From Saksenaea vasiformis B4078 (Eukaryota; Mucoromycota; Mucoromycetes; Mucorales; Saksenaeaceae), in the NCBI GenBank assembly GCA_000697055.1, contig JNDT01001630.1:1-61737 (forward strand): DNA of 61,737 nucleotides. Direction: 5' to 3'. This document shows, in pieces, positions 23,917 through 34,251 of the stretch. Positions within the stretch are counted from its first letter, which is position 1; each line of letters begins with the position of its first letter. The notes below the pieces were generated by a model, which was given only the letters and a program-made list of their open reading frames with translations, was not told the DNA's origin and made no database searches. The translations under genes were made by a program, and so were the position numbers.

Positions 23917-24973
23917 ATGTCACTTAAACATATCTCAGACACCACTCACCAACGTAAACGCGAATTTTCCGCAGAAGAGCGTGCCACGATTTACGGAATG
24001 AGACAGGCAGGAATGTCTTATGGTGCCATCGCCGACGCCAAAGGACTCAGCCGATCAACCGTGCAGTACATCATAAGAAACATAGACAAGTTAGATTCGG
24101 CGTCTTCAAAACCACGTTCGGGGAGACCAAAGAAGATCACTGAACGATCGCAGCGAGTCATTAAGCGTGCGATCTGCCAAAATCCGCGTGTTCCCTTGAA
24201 GTCTCACCACGCGACATTCTCCGAAACATGTATGAAAGTCGCATTGAGCATATTTGCCACTCGTCCATGACCTTGGTTTTTATTCGCGCCGTCTTACCCG
24301 CAGACCAAAGTTGACGGACGCACACAAAGAAAGACGGCTTCGGTGGGCAGAGGAGCACGTAGCTTGGACCAAGGAGCAATGGGACAAGGTGATCTGGTCC
24401 GACGAGTCCAGATTCCGTGTCATCAGCAATGTTGGCCGTGAACGCGTCTTGCGAAAGGATGGTGAGGCGCTTATGAAGGAACACATTAAAGAAACGATGA
24501 AGCACGGTGGTGGATCGGTAATGGTGTAGACCTGCTTTGACGCAAGCGGATTTGGCCCTATTCAAGCAGTAGAGGACAGGGTCGACAGTGATGGCTACAC
24601 CGCCATTTTGAAGAAGAACCTACTGCCGTACCTCGGGAAGAATAAACGTAGGGGTTATCTCTTCCAGGAGGATAACGTTCCTTGCCATACGAGCAAAAAG
24701 ACAAGGAAGTGGAAGTCGAAGAATCGTGTCTCCGTTCTGCCAGACTGGCCTGCACAAAGTCCAGATTTGAATCCTATCGAGCATCTCTGGGACGAGCTGG
24801 AGCGCCGACTGGCAAAGCGGAGACGCTTAATTCATAAACCAGAGCAGATGCAAGCCGCTCTGCTGGAAGAATGGCAAGCCATTCCGCAAAGCGTTTGCGA
24901 AAGCTTAATAGCCTCAATGTCTCGCAGATGTGAGGCTGTCATCAAAGCCCACAGTGGACATACGCGATATTAA
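23917..24973 (+). pseudogene. Tc1/mariner transposase pseudogene
   Basis: The N terminus is a helix-turn-helix DNA-binding domain (FSAEERATIYGMRQAGMSYG ... SRSTVQYIIRNI). A GRPKK linker follows. The catalytic domain has all three acidic residues: WSDESRF, FQEDNVPCHTS and SPDLNPIEHLWDEL. I count 35 residues between the last two, as in Tc1-like DD34E/DD35E enzymes. It is broken: frames change near 24195 and again near 24260, and TAG at 24527 replaces an expected Trp codon (GGSVMV*TCFDASG). A candidate left end CACTGCAGACTGAAAAG lies near 23807, but no matching inverted copy is visible after 24973. The copy is dead, and its right end seems lost or replaced by the MULE-OTU remnant. Confidence 0.92.
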
Positions 24974-25029
24974 AATGATGCAAAAATAAAAATAACCAGA
25001 AAGTGGCCCAGTTGACGGGAGCCGAAACG

Positions 25030-26244
25030 ATCAGCCATGGAGGCAATACCTGAACATGTTGGACGCCAAGTTTGTGGCGTGTGAAGATAGGCAGCAGATG
25101 AATTCCCTGCTTGAAAAATTGAAGGCGCTGGCAGAGACTCCCATCACAAAACACGACGAAATTTGTAACCCAAAAGATGAGGACATCAAGACGCCAGGAC
25201 ACCCAAAAAAGTTGAAAAGAATCCCCCTGTTCTTTGGACCTACAACAAAATTAAAATCACGCTGATTAAGGCTTCTCCAAAAGGTTGCAAAATGGCAGAA
25301 AGAACCCCAACAACTCTCCAAACCGCACCTAGAAGACGCTGAAGATACTACTGTATGCAATACTGGAATACATCTATGATTATTAACTGTTGAAATCTTA
25401 GAATTCAAAAGAACAACCAACCTCTACCCTTCCAGAACAGCTGAAAAGACTGCGAGAAGATTCTGATGAATATCTACCTAATAAAAGGTAAAATAACAAG
25501 TAAAAGCGTGCACTCAAACAGATATTTTAGGGCCAAACCATAATTGGAGCTATTCCACTTTGCTGTTGATCCAGTTATTCCGATCGAAGCTGTGAAAACA
25601 ACAGTAAAGATTAGAGGTGATGGACACTGCTGTTTCTGTACACTGGCCTTGCAGATCAAAGGGGATGAATAAGTTTACCCTGAGGTGAAGAGAGAAATGT
25701 TGATGACTTTACAATCATACAAAGAAATATACCGCAACCATCTCTGGTATGACATTGAAGATCTGGTGAAGAGAGTGTCCTCTGGGGAAGACGATGACCG
25801 CACCGCATCATGCGTAGAAAAATAGCAGACGTTAGTGACTGGTGGCAAGGTCCAGAGTGCTTTCAGCTAGCAGCAGACACTTATGGACGACCAATTGTAG
25901 TCTACTCTGACGCAGGTTGCGCAACTGTGATCAATGACAAACATGAGTCGATACAAGTCCCGAAAGAGTTGCCACAAACGTATCTGACTCTACATGGTCC
26001 GCGTACCAACAAGGACCAACTTTTTCCAGTATTGTTCCATAATGTCAATGGGAATCATGGGGAGACGTTGACATTGAAGCGCGGCATCAAAATAAGATGG
26101 CCAGTGATCAACGTGGCTCACAACAGGCTCTGCCGAGAGCTTGGGATCCAGGACAGTCTACGGAAGTACTGGAAGTGCTATCTCTCGTTCTACAAGACTG
26201 CAGAATTGCAACGCTTAGGTTCTATTACAATCGAGTCCACGTAA
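25030..26244 (+). pseudogene. MULE transposase C-terminus fused to OTU-like cysteine protease, degenerate
   Basis: 25056-25265 encodes a helical segment ending in EICNPKDEDIKTPGHPKKLK, which resembles the nP...kGRPkk linker that follows the SWIM finger in FAR1/MULE transposases. 25560-25807 encodes the start of an OTU fold, KIRGDGHCCFCTLALQIKGDE, with the GDG.C nucleophile motif. An in-frame TAA at about 25668 interrupts it. After a frame change, 25810-26244 continues the fold with WWQGPECFQLAADTYGRPIVVYSD, the usual laADty.rPi.vys strand. OTU domains attached to Mutator-like elements are known in plants and fungi. Several breaks make this a relic. It starts within about 60 bp of the Tc1 stop. 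Confidence 0.65.
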
Positions 26245-26539
26245 CCTGTAATGTAAGAACGTCTGGTACATTGGCGCCTATTAACCTATACATCTACTAG
26301 TTTGTTATTGTAGATCACCCCTCTTTATGTATATATCTATGGTTTTCTGCTTCTACATTTCTTGAACTATCTTTCTCTTTTTTTTTCGCCTTCTATTTTC
26401 TTATCATTTGTGCTTTTTCTTAAAAAAGAAACTATTGCAGCAGATTTTCTAACATACTTAGTTGAAAGTCAGGGTACCGTAACAAACCGTCAAAAGTTTT
26501 CATTAATCTGACGTGAGGTGTTGCCTGAGTTTATTTAGC
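26245..26539. other. Intergenic, T-rich
   Basis: About 295 bp, T-rich (a CTTTTTTTTTCGCC tract and others), with no gene seen. Confidence 0.5.
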
Positions 26540-27247
26540 TTTAAACCTCTTGATTACTAGGTTCGTTCTCGGTATCATCAGAGCTATCGGGCACGACTTC
26601 CATATACCTTTCCATCGCCATCCACAGAGATGAAACTCGAGTAATCATAGATTTGACCTGAGATTTGTTTAAGATCTCCTTGACAGAATCTCTTCCTTGT
26701 TTCTGAACTAGAGCAGACAGGCCGTCCCATTCTTCTTTTTCTTTATCCCATTGTCCTTCGAGTACTTCACCTAGAAAAACGGTCTCGTATACGTGTTCAA
26801 CAAACGCGTAACTTTTTTATTGGCGTTATTAATGACCTTATTTATTCGGCGCATTTAGAACGTGCAGGATTTGACGTACCGGTAGCGTCCCGGAAATTCT
26901 TCATCAGTCAGTTGATCCGAAATGTTTGGTATATTCTGAAGAATTTTCCCATAGAGACCTTCAATCGTAGTTTTCTTAGCAATCATCTTGAGATGATGAT
27001 ATTAATGAGCTCGTCGGATCCGTTTTTCACGTCTTCGAGCATTAATTTTCTCGGAATTCTGCTTGTAATAAGCGAGTTCTCGCTTCCGATTCCGTTTGTA
27101 TCCACTATCACTGGTTCTTTCTTTGGGTTTAGGCCCTGGCTTTCCGTGCTTAAGATCCGGATTATGCGTATTACGGATATGCAAATTGAGCGCACTATTC
27201 TTTGCATATGTCTTCGGGCATTCAGGGCAAGCTGAGCGACTACACAT
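26540..27247 (-). CDS. Possible C2H2 zinc-finger gene or its relic, unclear exon structure
   Basis: The ORF 27247-27002 encodes one good C2H2 finger (CPECPKTYAKNSALNLHIRNTH). A basic, linker-like segment follows (KPGPKPKER ... NARRREKRIRR), suggesting nuclear DNA binding. Two further coding-looking blocks lie downstream on the same strand. About 26981-26880 encodes MIAKKTTIEGLYGK ... DEEFPGRY, and about 26773-26540 encodes GQWDKEKEEWDGLSAL ... with a stop. Donor and acceptor sites exist, but the reading phases do not join cleanly across either gap. This may be a decayed gene or I may have the wrong splice sites. I do not recognise the family. Confidence 0.35.
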
Positions 27248-27499
27248 GCAACGTTACTAGCTGATAGTATAGTAGTAGAGTTTAAATTCGGCATGGTTAA
27301 CGTCAAGAAAAAAATCAGAGATGAAATGAAAGATGCGAAATGAAAGATGCGAAATAAAAGATTAAAATTTAATAGTATTAGCAGCCTTTTTGTTCGAATA
27401 AGATTGCGCCACGCCAATGTATCTTCTTGTCACTTAAAAGAGAAGGTATAACGACGCATATATAGTGTCAAATGACAGGTTACGCGTCTATCCGTATAA

Positions 27500-27775
27500 G
27501 AAGAAGTTGTGTTCAACTTTATTCGAATATAAAAAACCATGCTCTTTTGCATTCGAATAAGAACAAACCGTGTTCATCTCTATTCGAATACAAACAAAAA
27601 CATGTCAGTTTTTATTCGAATAGAAAATATCACGTTCATTTTTAACAGAATAAAAAAGCCATGTCCGTCTCTATTCGAATAAGAAAACCATGTACATTTG
27701 TATTCGAATAATAAAAACCGTGTTCATTTGTATTCGAATTATAAAAAACCATGTCCGTTTGTATTCGAATAGACA
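27500..27775. repeat. Nine-unit array of TATTCGAATA palindromes, about 30-bp period
   Basis: TTCGAA occurs at 27522, 27552, 27583, 27615, 27674, 27703, 27733 and 27764, with one degenerate unit near 27645. Spacing is 29-32 bp. Units look like TATTCGAATA-AGAAAAACCATGTTCATTTG and vary mostly outside the palindromic core. The array ends about 400 bp upstream of the PH-domain gene at 28177, where it could act as a cluster of dimer-binding sites. Confidence 0.9.
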
Positions 27776-28176
27776 CGGACTCGATTTTTGGTTACACATC
27801 ACCAAAAAATAGTGTAACCTGTGTCCCGAAGGCCCATATATGGTATAGCGTACCCGTGTCCGTAGGTTTTCCGTATAAGGAACAGCCCTGTTTCCGATTG
27901 TCTAACAGAGTTCTTTGCCGCCCCTTTACTCTCCCACTCTTTTTTTCTTTTGTTCAGCATCATACCTCGGACGGTGTCAAAATAAAGGTGAGCATAAAAT
28001 AGGCTGCACCCGGTTTGGTGGCTAGAACCTCACCTGTCGTCTGATCTGTGTGCCACATATATCTAAAAAGCATCGGTCAACTCATCTGTACTTAGCATCT
28101 GCCCGATTCTTCTTTTATTATCAGGAACAATAATCGCCTCTCAAGCAGTACTTCAGAAATAGTTTAAGTCACAAGT
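27776..28176. promoter_or_regulatory. Upstream/leader region of the PH-domain gene
   Basis: No coding sequence is supported. The region contains pyrimidine tracts (CTCTTTTTTTCTTTTG, about 27936-27955) and GT/AG pairs that could be a 5'-UTR intron. It links the TTCGAA array to the start codon at 28177. Confidence 0.4.
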
Positions 28177-31100
28177 ATGTCTTCTCGATTGTCAGAAGAC
28201 AGCAGCCTGCATGGACATGAATCCGGGGTTGATACCTTGTCAGATTACTCCTCTTCACAGCCTCAACAACGACGTTCGCCCCTAACACGTGCTCCACCGC
28301 CAAATAAACCGTCCCGAAGAGACTCGCGTTTGCTGTATGCCGAAAAATATGGACTAAATACGCCGGGTTGGAATCAAACGATTGATCCCAGTGACGAGGA
28401 AGAAGAGGAAGACTCGGAGGATGATCGACCCCTATCGGTTCCGGCTACCCCTAGCACAGTACCTAGCCGTAACTCCACACTGCTCAGGATGAGTCCTTCG
28501 GCATCGACGCCTCTATCTGCCATGACGCGCCCCGTATCTGTTCGTAATCTAGCAGCACAGCTGGATTCACTTAGACCAATACGATTTATCAAACCTGCAA
28601 CCCAGCCAACATTGTCAAAAGAACCTCTGCCATCAGATATGCAGAGTGTGCAGCAACTGCACGCGAAATACAACCGCAAAGTTTACATGGAAGGTTACTT
28701 GAACAAACGTGATGAGCTTTCAGCAGATGGAAAACCATGTTCAGGTAGTTGGACCCGATGGTACGTCGAACTGTGCGGTCCAGTTCTGACTCTTTGGGAT
28801 GCTGCAATGGAGGAAACCCAAGAAACCGTTTTGCCGCAATATATCAACATCACTGACGCTAATGTGGAGATAACAGGACCTCTTGTGTTTACACTAAATT
28901 CCGCAGGGGCCAATCGTTACCTTCTGCAGGCGTCCGATGAGTATTCACTAGTGATGTGGGTGTGCGCAATTCGACTTTCTTGTTTTGAATGCTCGAAGAT
29001 ACACGAAATATATACACGGCGACTCTTGGTGCGACCCGCTTACACCGATATTCTCGCTAAGCGATCATCGAAAATGGAAGGTTTTCTGCAAGTTCGATTC
29101 CCTGGCGCAACTGAATGGAGCAAGTACTGGACAGTGGTAACCGACAGACGACAAGAAAAACGGCTATTTGGTAAAAAGTCTGTCCCTTCTCGGGGCCAGA
29201 TTATGTTCTTTGAAACGAAAAAGTCGAAGCGTCCTATTATGACTCTCGTCAACGTTGTCCAAGCATACACTGTATACCCCGAATCACCTCAGTTAATCGA
29301 CATGGCTACTCTTTTAAAAGTGGAAGGCAGCATGTATTCGCATAACGCCAAGGGAGAGCAACAATTGGTCACTGCATCTTCGAGTATGCTACTCATGGCA
29401 TCCAACACCAAGCAATTAATTCAGTGGCTTATTGGAACGTTTGATGCATTTAAACTTTATGGAAGACCCACGCGGCTATTGGATGACACGAGTAACATTA
29501 ACGCCCTTAATTTCGGTGAGCTATTTATGAACGAAAACCCACGATTATTTTTGGAAATATCAGATATTCAGGAGGTGAACGTTCGCAATGAATCACTGTT
29601 GGACAACAAGTCGACCTTCGCAGAAATTGTGCAAAACAAAATCAAAATTGAAGGACCTGCCCCCACCAGCACGCGCCACAACAGTTTACCACTGATTGAT
29701 ACTTTTACCTCGGGAGAATCTCGTCGTAAAATGTCCATGTCCACAATTCAAACGTCTACACAACCGCGAGTAATCTCTGCACTACCTGTCAGTCGAAGCT
29801 CAATGTGTCTTTCTTCTATGCCTCCAAAAAACAGATCGTCTGTAGCCCTTCACCAAGCAAAGACGACAAAGCCTATATATGCTAGCGATGATAGTGAGGA
29901 GGAAGATGCTAGCGATGACGAAGAAGAGGAAGAAGAAAGCGATAGTGATTCGGTGTCTAACGATAAACAGCATGTCCGTTCCAGCGATCGGTCGTCATAT
30001 CATGGAAATAGTTCCAGTACGCAGACAGCAAGGCCCGTTTCCAAAACAAGTACTGCCTCGTCACCTACGTTAGCAACTCCCAGCGATACCCGTCCAGGAC
30101 CCTTGCTTTTGACTAACGTATCCAGTAACGACGATTTCGCACAGAGCATCCTGGGCGACATGGCATCAATGAAGATTTTGTCAAAAGGAAAGCAGATTCC
30201 GTTGACAGAAAGCTCGTCTTCTTCTTCATCGAAGAATGAATCACCACTTCTGAATTCAGGCTTTCGGCGGATGGAGTCTAGGACGAGTGAAGAGTCCGAT
30301 TCAGATGATCTACGCAAACCAGCTGTCTCTAGAACTGCTCGATATCCCGTCCCGCTGCTTAATCTGGATCAAAAACGTCCATACTCGGAGGCGAACATAC
30401 CTCGAAGTAACATCAGTGAAAGCAGCCAATCCAGTGCCAATAGTGGTATGACCAGTGATGCAGGGAGCAAAAGATCAAGTCCTCGTTATAACGTCAACTC
30501 TTCCCGACCGACGATACAGAATCGGCCACCAGTTGCTACAGCTACACGACGGCCGCTCTCCATTGCATCGAGGCAGTCTGGAACAGCTTCTGTAATGAGT
30601 GACTATGAAAGACGTGTGCCACATCAGCAATGGGAAACGTCGTCAGTAGATCCACGTATGATGATGGGTCATGGTGAACCGTATTCACCTGGGTACTCTG
30701 GTGGTAGCGTGTGTGGAATGGATAACTATGGCTACACAGCTCAAAGCTATCATGGTGGCGATGACGGCGATCAACATCTCTCAGTATCGGGAGATAATTA
30801 CTTAATGCAGAACAACTTGTTTGATAACACCAGACGCGAGAACCTGATTGGGCGGATGCAAGAAGAGTACGCACGTTCTACAGGCCAACCTCTCGTTCAA
30901 ATACCGAACAAACCATTAGAACCTCGTGCAGGCCTAATCGGAGTGATATCGCAAATGGAACATGAAAGGAAGGAGAAGGAATCCGCAAAGAATCGACCAC
31001 TAGATATGGAACGCGATCGATTCATGATGGAAAAGCAACAGCAGCTAATGCAGCAGCAGCAACAACAGGTAACGAGATCAAATGAAGATTATTAACAAAA

Positions 31101-31478
31101 ACTGACATGCACGTGCCATTACAGATGATGATGATGAACAATCCGTATGCCGTAGGCATGGGGATGCCCATGATGGATCCACGGATGAACATGATGCATA
31201 TGCCTATGATGGGTCAGATACCTATGATGATGCCAATGATGAACCCAATGATGATGCAAATGCAAATGATGCATGGATATTACCCACCATACGCATCCAA
31301 CCCAATGTGGCACAACCAGCAACGGTTCAACGGCGATATCAAGGAAGAAGATGAAGACGAGGATGACAATATCCCAATTGGAAAACCAGTGCCTTCTTCG
31401 TCGTCTACTGTAGGAGATAAAAGAACATCTTTTATGGCGGCCTCGACTCGAAGCAGGCAAAGATCCACTAATTATTGA
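28177..31478 (+). CDS. PH-domain protein, Caf120/Skg3-like
   Basis: Related fungal proteins are the yeast CCR4-NOT-associated Caf120 and the bud-neck protein Skg3. Two exons (28177-31068, 31125-31478) give 1,081 residues. After a disordered N terminus, a PH-like domain spans about residues 167-275 (VYMEGYLNKRDEL, GSWTRWYVELCGPVLTLWD, YLLQASDEYSLVMWVCAIR). A second PH-like region follows at about 290-430 (KMEGFLQVRFPGATEWSKYW, GQIMFFETKKSKRPIMTLV). Residues 560-900 are disordered, with acidic (EEEEEES) and Ser-rich stretches. The first exon ends in a Gln run. The small second exon is strikingly Met-rich (repeated PMM, MMM and NPMM) before an acidic tail. Its acceptor gives ATGATGATGATG, in frame with exon 1. 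Confidence 0.85.
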
Positions 31479-33194
31479 TTTACTTGTACACACAAACTCA
31501 TAATTCCAACCTCCTACTCCTTCTCTTCCTCCTCCTCCTCCTCCTCCTCCTCCTCCTCTTTTCCCCATCTCTTTCCCTCTTTTTCCGTTACTACCTCCTC
31601 CCTACTGTTTTGATTTTAGAGCATTTTCACCTTGCAAAGAAAAGCTAATGTTTGTTCCTCTGACATACGCACTCGCACAATCTTTTTCTTCTATTCATGT
31701 CATAAAAAAAGCCAGGCATTTCCCGCAAATCACCATTTGACATTTCATCCATCCCTTCTTGTCTCTGTCTTGTATTAGGGACATCGAATGCAGTAACGAT
31801 CCTGTGATCTAACGTGTGACAGCCAATACGAATGGATCGCCCGTGACTTGATACATCCTACATCCCTTGTATCCCAGTTATTGGGCGCCGCGACCATTAA
31901 CTCTTCCTTCCACCCAATTAGCTTACCATGCTTGTCAATATTCATGTTTATTAGCTTGAATCCTTATGTCCATTTCCAAAATGAATATGTAGACCCTTTA
32001 GGTGAACAAACGACGTTTTCGTTTATAGAAGTCACTCTTGCCTTCGTGGACCTATAATCATCCCTATTCTGTTGGTTTCACGTTAATCGGCACATTATTC
32101 TACGAGATCGTTGATTACGCTTGTCATGAATGATATGAGACGCTTAGCCTGTAGCGTTGGAATCTCGATAGTTCTATCTGTAGACGCTGGTTGGCGTGAA
32201 CATTACTTTCCACGTCGGTATTGAACCGTGATTCTCTTGTGTAATATTAGGTGAAGCAAGGTCCCATTATTTGCTCCTTTTGTACATGTACAGAGCTCAT
32301 CTTCCTTTGCATAAACGAAGATGCTATTAGTATGCTCTTGGTTCGCTATCAACGTAGCGATAAAGTGATCGCTAGACAGTGCATCATGCCTTTAAGCATG
32401 GAATCAGAACGCTGTCATGACGTTTTGTGCTTCACAGATAGCGATTACGCTTCGCTATTAATTGAAGACCTTAAACAGATACAGCAGCCAAGATGGAAGG
32501 TTTCAAAACAGCTAAGGGCACCGACTGGTCTCTGTTTCTCGCTCATTCATACAAACTTATTCGAAAGGAGGCAGGTCTCGATCGTTGGTGATACAAGCGT
32601 TGTCCATGCTTCGCGTACCGACATTTTCTGGTGAACACTTCCGAGATAATTCAGGGCAAGGCCGTCTTCATCTTCGTACCATATTTGAGACAAAGCCTCT
32701 GTTGTTCCTTCAGGTATGGAGTCCAGGGTTATCTCGAAAACTGAACGAGGCCTTACTTAGCGTCAGCGATTCCTACTTCTAAAGAGCAAAAGTGGAGCTA
32801 TGCACTATATGTGCTCATGCATTTTCAACAATCACAATTACTAGTAGCAATGTCAACATTCCGAACACATGCCCCTTTGGGTTGATCAAGTGTTTCATTG
32901 CGTGCACAGAGACAGCTGTTGTAAACGATGTCACCTGTTGTTCCACAAGTTAGATAACAGATTCGACAGTCAAGCGGAAAGCGTACAGCTGAAGAGAATT
33001 TGTGATGCGAAGACGTATCGGAGACAACGGAGCCTTCATCGGACGGTCTCACCTTCCATATTTGAAATAGGGGGCATACTTTATATGCTGTGTTTATGTT
33101 TTAGATTTCTATACAGTTTTAGATATGTACAGAGTGACAAGGTATGAGGGAGAGGTACTAGAGAATAACCTGCAAATAATGTATTGATGACTTT
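31479..33194. other. Intergenic; (TCC)n tract and one unexplained open frame
   Basis: A CTC/TCC microsatellite lies at about 31526-31560, in the 3' region of the PH gene. 32251-32634 (+) is open for 127 codons (RQCIMPLSMESERCHDVLCF, then KQIQQPRWKVSKQL). An overlapping frame at 32585-32782 could extend it. No start with a good context, no splice chain and no family match were found. The rest shows nothing. Confidence 0.5.
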
Positions 33195-34251
33195 TTACTC
33201 GTCTTCGTCACCCAAGATTTGGCGCACAGTTGGACCGTTCAGGTCAGAAAGCATAGCACTCTAATTAGTTTGTAGTATAGTGAGAATTCAGTGTTACAGA
33301 GGACAATGGAAACTTACTTGAAGAGGACAAGGGAAAGTAGCGGAAGAGGAAATGACAGGATGGACAGTGATAAATAGTACTCTTGCAGTGACACGAATCG
33401 TGTAATCGATAGTCAAATCTTGAGCTTTATCTCCCAAAAGTCCACATTTTTCGGCAATGCTATTCAAAACCATCTGATCGGTATCCATGGTGGGGTCGTA
33501 CTCGATAGCGAATGGGAAGGTGAAGTTATAATTACTATGTGGTGACACATACTCGTAGTCGAGGTACCCGCCACCTATCGGTGTTCGGGAAGTCGGGTCA
33601 TCTGGTGAAGGATAATATGCCTTTCAGCGGGGACAAACTATGAGCCATTGCATACAATGGAAATGAGACATTGCATCATTGACTTACAGAAGCGTTGATG
33701 GATGATAATTGGATAGCTAGGATATTTGGGTTCTGTATATGGATAAGCAAGCCGAAATTGACGTTGAAGCTGCTGCCTGTCAAGGATAGGGGTGATGAAT
33801 TGGTAGGTGTGTTGGTTACTCCGGCAAAATCCATTGTCGGCATCTTAAAGGTGGCAAATATGGATCCGAGCACGATGATAACGATAAGTATGGCAACTAC
33901 AATTATCCAACACAAGTATCTGGCCCATAGAGGTAGACAACACGCGCAACAAAGGCATCGGACACATCGATTGTGTTCCGTCCAGGAACGAGTTTTTTTT
34001 GTTTTCAGTGACTCCTCGTCGACCACTAGTAACGCATTGAGTATTCAAGCTTATTTTTACACATGTAAAAAGCAGTTACAGATTCATTGTTGGTTTTTCT
34101 TTTTCTTACCTTCTTTTTGCGTACATTTCTCGGTAGTTGTGCTTGTCGGATGCTGGGTATCAATGCTATGTTCATGATGCGGCGGTGGAGGCGGTGGAGG
34201 GGATGATGTTTGTGGTAGTGTGGCGGCCGAGGATAGAGTGGAATGAGCCAT
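33195..34251 (-). CDS. LEA_2-type single-pass membrane protein
   Basis: Four exons (34251-34110, 34025-33688, 33620-33318, 33260-33195) give 282 residues. The N terminus is Pro/His-rich (PPPPPPPHHEH) and cytosolic. It is followed by a Cys-rich juxtamembrane stretch (CVRCLCCACCLPLWARYLC) that could be palmitoylated. One membrane helix follows (WIIVVAILIVIIVLGSIF). The C-terminal part resembles the LEA_2 beta-sandwich found in fungal vacuolar and membrane proteins. It has NVNFGLLIHIQNPNILAIQL, then AYYPSP with IGGGYLDYEYVSPHSNYNFTFPF, and a last strand DLTIDYTIRVTARVL. The acidic tail ends ILGDEDE. The biochemical role is unknown; the fold assignment rests on pattern only. Confidence 0.8.

Noticed and set aside
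27500..27775. CRISPR-like appearance of the regularly spaced palindrome array
   Set aside because: The spacers are short, AT-rich and similar to each other, the genome is eukaryotic and no cas genes are present.
31119..31568. Minus-strand open frame rich in His and ending in a Gly run
   Set aside because: It is the complement of the Met-rich exon (ATG read as CAT) and the TCC microsatellite, not an independent gene.
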